Assembly (NCBI RefSeq): GCF_041080865.1
Contig: NZ_CP160906.1
Location: forward strand, 3,526,787-3,590,786
Source of the DNA: Psychromonas sp. MME1
GTDB taxonomy: Bacteria; Pseudomonadota; Gammaproteobacteria; Enterobacterales; Psychromonadaceae
Direction: 5' to 3'
Length of the DNA: 64,000 nt
Part shown: piece by piece, positions 60,922 to 64,000 of the stretch
Numbering within the stretch: the first letter of the stretch is position 1
Layout: each line of letters starts with the position of its first letter
Made by a program: the position numbers and the translations under genes
The notes under the pieces: model-generated
Told to the model about the DNA's origin: nothing
Databases searched by the model: none
What the model saw: the letters and a program-made list of their open reading frames with translations, nothing else

Positions 60922-61839
60922 ATGATTGTACTAGGACACCAGAACCCAGATTGTGATAGCTTATGTTCAGCTATCGGACTTGCTAGCTTATTTAATAAAT
61001 TAGGTAAGGAAGCGACCCCTGCTTTACAAGGAGAGCCGAATCCTGAAGCGCTTTTCTTATTAGAACAGTCAGGTTTACCACAACCAGAGATTCGTACCTC
61101 TGTTGCAGGTGAAGAGATCTTTATTGTTGACTATTCTGATTGGGGACAGGGCACGGAAGATATGAAAAAAGCAACAATACTTGGTATTGTTGATCATCAC
61201 AAATTGGGTGACATTACGACATCGACCCCATTAGAGTGCTGGATTTGGCCTGTTGGTTGTAGCGCAACGATAGTCTACAACATGTATAAATTTCATAATC
61301 AAACGCCAGATGCGACTGTGGCTAAAATGATGATGGGGGCTATCATCTCTGATACCGTTAATTTCCAAGGCCCAACAACAACGGATATTGACAAAATAGC
61401 AGCGCAAGAACTAGCTAAAATTGCCGGTGTTGATGATATGCAAGCCTTTGCTGAAGCGCAATTTGAAGCTAAATCGGATATCAAACTTGTCCCTGCTGCA
61501 GAACTCATTCTACGCGATCAGAAAGTATTTGAAATGGGCGGTGAGAAGCTGGCGATCGGTCAATTAGAGTTAACTTCACTGGAAACTGCATTTTCAAAGA
61601 AATCAGATATGTTGATTGAAATGGGGCAGTTGCAAGCAGATAAAGGTTTCCATTCGACCATCGTGTTATTAACGGATATTAATAAATTAGATACAACCGC
61701 TTTGATTATTAGTAAAGATGCTAACAAGGTGGCAGCAGCACTCAATAGCAAAGTTGTTGATCATGCCATTGAATTACCCGGTGTCGTAAGTCGTAAGAAG
61801 CAAATCATTCCTTTCTTACAAGCGGCATTCGAAGCTTAA
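60922..61839 (+). CDS. ppaC: Manganese-dependent inorganic pyrophosphatase (family II)
   Basis: This cytoplasmic enzyme hydrolyses pyrophosphate with a dinuclear manganese centre. DHH-family motifs: GHQNPDCDSLCSAIGLA at the N-terminus, VDYSDWGQ, VDHHKLGD near residue 92, ISDTVNFQGPTTTD and the C-terminal GVVSRKKQIIPFLQ. The ATG at 60922 gives 305 residues, the usual size; the frame is open upstream to 60868 without a better start. A strong terminator follows. Confidence 0.94.
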   Translation: MIVLGHQNPDCDSLCSAIGLASLFNKLGKEATPALQGEPNPEALFLLEQSGLPQPEIRTSVAGEEIFIVDYSDWGQGTEDMKKATILGIVDHHKLGDITTSTPLECWIWPVGCSATIVYNMYKFHNQTPDATVAKMMMGAIISDTVNFQGPTTTDIDKIAAQELAKIAGVDDMQAFAEAQFEAKSDIKLVPAAELILRDQKVFEMGGEKLAIGQLELTSLETAFSKKSDMLIEMGQLQADKGFHSTIVLLTDINKLDTTALIISKDANKVAAALNSKVVDHAIELPGVVSRKKQIIPFLQAAFEA

Positions 61840-61858
61840 TCATTATATAAAAAAGATA

Positions 61859-61890
61859 GGGCGAATATCTTCGGGTATTCGCCCTTTTTT
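61859..61890 (+). terminator. Terminator after ppaC
   Basis: GGGCGAATA and TATTCGCCC form a perfect nine-pair stem with loop TCTTCGGG, followed by TTTTTT. Confidence 0.93.
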
Positions 61891-61942
61891 ATTGCTCTAC
61901 TTTCAGTTACTCTCACTTTTCTATCTATCGTTTGAGGTTTTT

Positions 61943-63292
61943 ATGCATATTCATATTCTTGGTATCTGTGGCACTTTTATGGGCGGTGTAGCGCTTCTTG
62001 CAAAATCATTGGGTTATAAAGTTACGGGCAGTGATAAAAATGTCTATCCACCGATGAGTACACAGCTTGAAGAGCAGGGGATAGAATTAATTCAGGGCTT
62101 TGATCCAAAACAGTTAGATATAAATCCAGATCTTGTTGTGATCGGTAATGCCATGAGTCGAGGTAATCCCTGTGTTGAAGCCGTATTAGATAAACAAATC
62201 CCCTATATCTCTGGCCCGCAATGGTTATTAGAACATGTTTTAAAAGATCGCTGGGTCTTAGCTGTTGCAGGTACCCACGGTAAAACATCTACGTCTAGCA
62301 TGCTCGCATGGATCTTAGAGTATGCGCAGATGAAACCAGGCTTCTTAATCGGTGGGGTGCCTGAAAATTTTGGCCTCTCTGCAAGATTAGGTGAAACGCC
62401 TTTTTTTGTTATTGAAGCCGATGAATATGACAGTGCTTTTTTCGATAAACGATCTAAATTTGTACATTATCATCCTCGCACTTTAATACTTAATAACCTT
62501 GAATTTGACCATGCTGATATCTTTGAAGATTTAAATGCAATTAAAAAACAGTTTCATCATTTAGTGAGAACCGTGCCAAGCAGCGGTCGAATATTTATCC
62601 CCAATCAAGACCAAGCATTAATGGCTGTCAAACAGATGGGGTGTTGGAGTGAAGTCGAATATTTGGGGGAAGATTGGTCAACCCAAAAAATTAAACAAGA
62701 TGGTAGCCTGTTTGCTGTTTATTTAGAGGGAAAAAAACAGGGAGAGGTAACATGGCATTTAATGGGCGACCATAATGTCGCTAATGCACTGGCGGCAATA
62801 GCTGCGGCGCGTCACGTTGGAGTAACTCCTGAAATCGCAATAGCTGCATTGACCGAATTTAAAAGTATTAAACGTCGCATGGAAGTAAAAGGTATTGTCA
62901 ATAATATTACTGTTTATGATGATTTTGCCCATCATCCGACAGCTATTCAGACGACCATCGCTGGACTACGAGCCAAAGTGGGTAAAGAGCGAATTATTGC
63001 TGTATTAGAGCCGAGATCAAATACGATGAAAATGGGCGTTCATAAGGAAGCGTTAGTTAATTCATTAGCAATGGCGGATGTTGTCTATTGTTTTGAAGAC
63101 GCCAATATTGACTGGTCTATCCAAGCTCTTTTTGCTGAGCAAGTACAACAAGTTACTGTAGAGCATGATATTGAAGCATTAATAAAGCGCTTGGTAGACA
63201 CTACACAATCGGGCGATCACCTATTAATTATGAGTAATGGTGGCTTTGCTAACATCCATCAGAAGTTACTTGATCGATTAAAGGAGGAATAA
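61943..63292 (+). CDS. mpl: UDP-N-acetylmuramate:L-alanyl-gamma-D-glutamyl-meso-diaminopimelate ligase Mpl
   Basis: Mpl joins recycled murein tripeptide to UDP-MurNAc in peptidoglycan recycling. Mur-ligase motifs: HILGICGTFMGGVALLAKSLG at the N-terminus, VAGTHGKTSTSSMLAW (ATP loop), EADEYDSAFFDKRSKF, LNNLEFDHADIF, GDHNVANALAAIAA and YDDFAHHPTAI. The ATG at 61943 has GAGG upstream; 449 residues is normal. Its stop shares a base with the ubiX start. Confidence 0.95.
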   Translation: MHIHILGICGTFMGGVALLAKSLGYKVTGSDKNVYPPMSTQLEEQGIELIQGFDPKQLDINPDLVVIGNAMSRGNPCVEAVLDKQIPYISGPQWLLEHVLKDRWVLAVAGTHGKTSTSSMLAWILEYAQMKPGFLIGGVPENFGLSARLGETPFFVIEADEYDSAFFDKRSKFVHYHPRTLILNNLEFDHADIFEDLNAIKKQFHHLVRTVPSSGRIFIPNQDQALMAVKQMGCWSEVEYLGEDWSTQKIKQDGSLFAVYLEGKKQGEVTWHLMGDHNVANALAAIAAARHVGVTPEIAIAALTEFKSIKRRMEVKGIVNNITVYDDFAHHPTAIQTTIAGLRAKVGKERIIAVLEPRSNTMKMGVHKEALVNSLAMADVVYCFEDANIDWSIQALFAEQVQQVTVEHDIEALIKRLVDTTQSGDHLLIMSNGGFANIHQKLLDRLKEE

Positions 63293-63906
63293 TGGAATAT
63301 AAAGATACGGTGACATTAGCGGTGACAGGTGCGTCGGGTAGCGGTTATTTTTTACGTTTATTAGAGCAGTTGGTATGTGCAAAGGTTAAAGTTTATTTAC
63401 TGCTCTCGGAAGCTGCCAAGATTGTATTAAAAACAGAAGTCGGTGAAGATTGGCCTGAAGGTGCTCCAGCAATAAACGACTTTTTAGTTGAACGGTTTAA
63501 TAGTAAGGAGGGACAAATTACTTTCTTAACGGCTAAAGATTGGTTTTCACCCGTCGCATCCGGTTCATCCGCACCACATAAAATGGTGATATGCCCATGC
63601 AGTTGTGGCACATTGGCTTCTATCGCCAATGGTTTATCAAATAATCTTATAGAGAGAGCTGCGGATGTTATCTTTAAAGAGAAAGGGCAATTAATTGTAA
63701 TGCCAAGGGAGACACCATTTTCTACATTACATTTAAAGAATATGCTTACCTTGTCAGAGTTAGGGGCTACCGTAATGCCATTAGCACCTGGATTTTACCA
63801 TCAACCAAACTCAATTGAAGAATTACAAGATTTTATGGTCGCGCGAGTGATGGATCATCTTAAGATTGCCCATAGTGTTGCTAAGCGTTGGTGTGAAGAG
63901 CAATAA
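63292..63906 (+). CDS. ubiX: Flavin prenyltransferase UbiX
   Basis: UbiX makes the prenylated FMN cofactor used by the UbiD decarboxylase in ubiquinone synthesis. Motifs: VTGASGSGYFLRLLEQL near residue 12, SGSSAPHKMVICPCSCGTLASIANGLSNNLIERAADV and VMPRETPFSTLHLKNMLTLSELGA. The length of 204 residues is close to the family's 190-205. It overlaps mpl by one base (TAATG), so the pair is cotranscribed. Confidence 0.95.
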   Translation: MEYKDTVTLAVTGASGSGYFLRLLEQLVCAKVKVYLLLSEAAKIVLKTEVGEDWPEGAPAINDFLVERFNSKEGQITFLTAKDWFSPVASGSSAPHKMVICPCSCGTLASIANGLSNNLIERAADVIFKEKGQLIVMPRETPFSTLHLKNMLTLSELGATVMPLAPGFYHQPNSIEELQDFMVARVMDHLKIAHSVAKRWCEEQ

Positions 63907-64000
63907 AAATCACAAAAGAGTAATATTAGTGTTATTTTTAACCATAAATATAACCTTTTAATAAATAGTGTTTTTATTTGTAATAAACGCTTGCCAATGT

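Overview
The window is chromosomal DNA of an AT-rich marine gammaproteobacterium. Gene order and protein resemblance (queG / nnr-tsaE-amiB-mutL-miaA-hfq-hflX-hflK-hflC, Vibrio-like SpeG, DUF2999, DUF3301 and DUF3549 proteins, YqcC-TruC, LamB-MalM, OvoA) point to the Vibrionales/Alteromonadales neighbourhood. A Psychromonas-like organism is my best guess, made from memory without a database search. I recognised no rRNA, tRNA, CRISPR array, prophage or intact insertion sequence.

Layout. 1-13.3 kb: a frameshifted monooxygenase-like gene, queG, then the classical nnr-tsaE-amiB-mutL-miaA and hfq-hflX-hflK-hflC housekeeping series (metabolite repair, tRNA modification, cell-wall cleavage, mismatch repair, RNA chaperone, membrane protease control). 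13.3-18.1 kb: a long regulatory region with a pair of LacI-type operator candidates, a LamB-like porin and a MalM-like lipoprotein, then a sodium-coupled transporter. 18.1-26.1 kb: membrane and ion-transport genes (YitT, MgtE, ZntB-like, MscS-like) around an HdfR-like regulator and a rimK / AstE-like / RimB-like cluster. 26.1-31.4 kb: ovothiol synthase OvoA, long-form LeuA with a structured leader, an Lrp-family regulator and a periplasmic rhodanese. 31.4-43.4 kb: hpt, a Cu/Zn efflux permease, ycdX, alkaline phosphatase, glgC, ltaE-speG, creA, a run of small conserved genes and an orphan PEP-CTERM protein. 43.9-48.2 kb: a yqcC-truC-(unknown)-pxpA-pxpB-pxpC operon. 48.3-56.9 kb: a DUF4382 lipoprotein, a GNAT enzyme, a secreted nuclease, malic enzyme and a giant fused acyl-CoA carboxylase. 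56.9-63.9 kb: rsmJ, a NIT-domain chemoreceptor, a small secreted protein, a manganese pyrophosphatase, mpl and ubiX.

Three patterns cut across the window. First, nine genes, several of them conserved housekeeping genes, are each split by one small indel, and one more by a single in-frame TGA. Seven of the nine indels are restored by adding one base, which looks more like sequence error than gene decay. Second, two families of short non-coding repeats with terminal inverted repeats lie between genes; all three copies of family B end 11 to 42 bases before a start codon in the same orientation. Third, some proteins have unusual architecture: an AmiB amidase with nine LysM modules, seven of them encoded by nearly identical 192-bp DNA repeats, and a carboxylase with the order CT-alpha, CT-beta, biotin carboxylase, biotin carrier in one chain.
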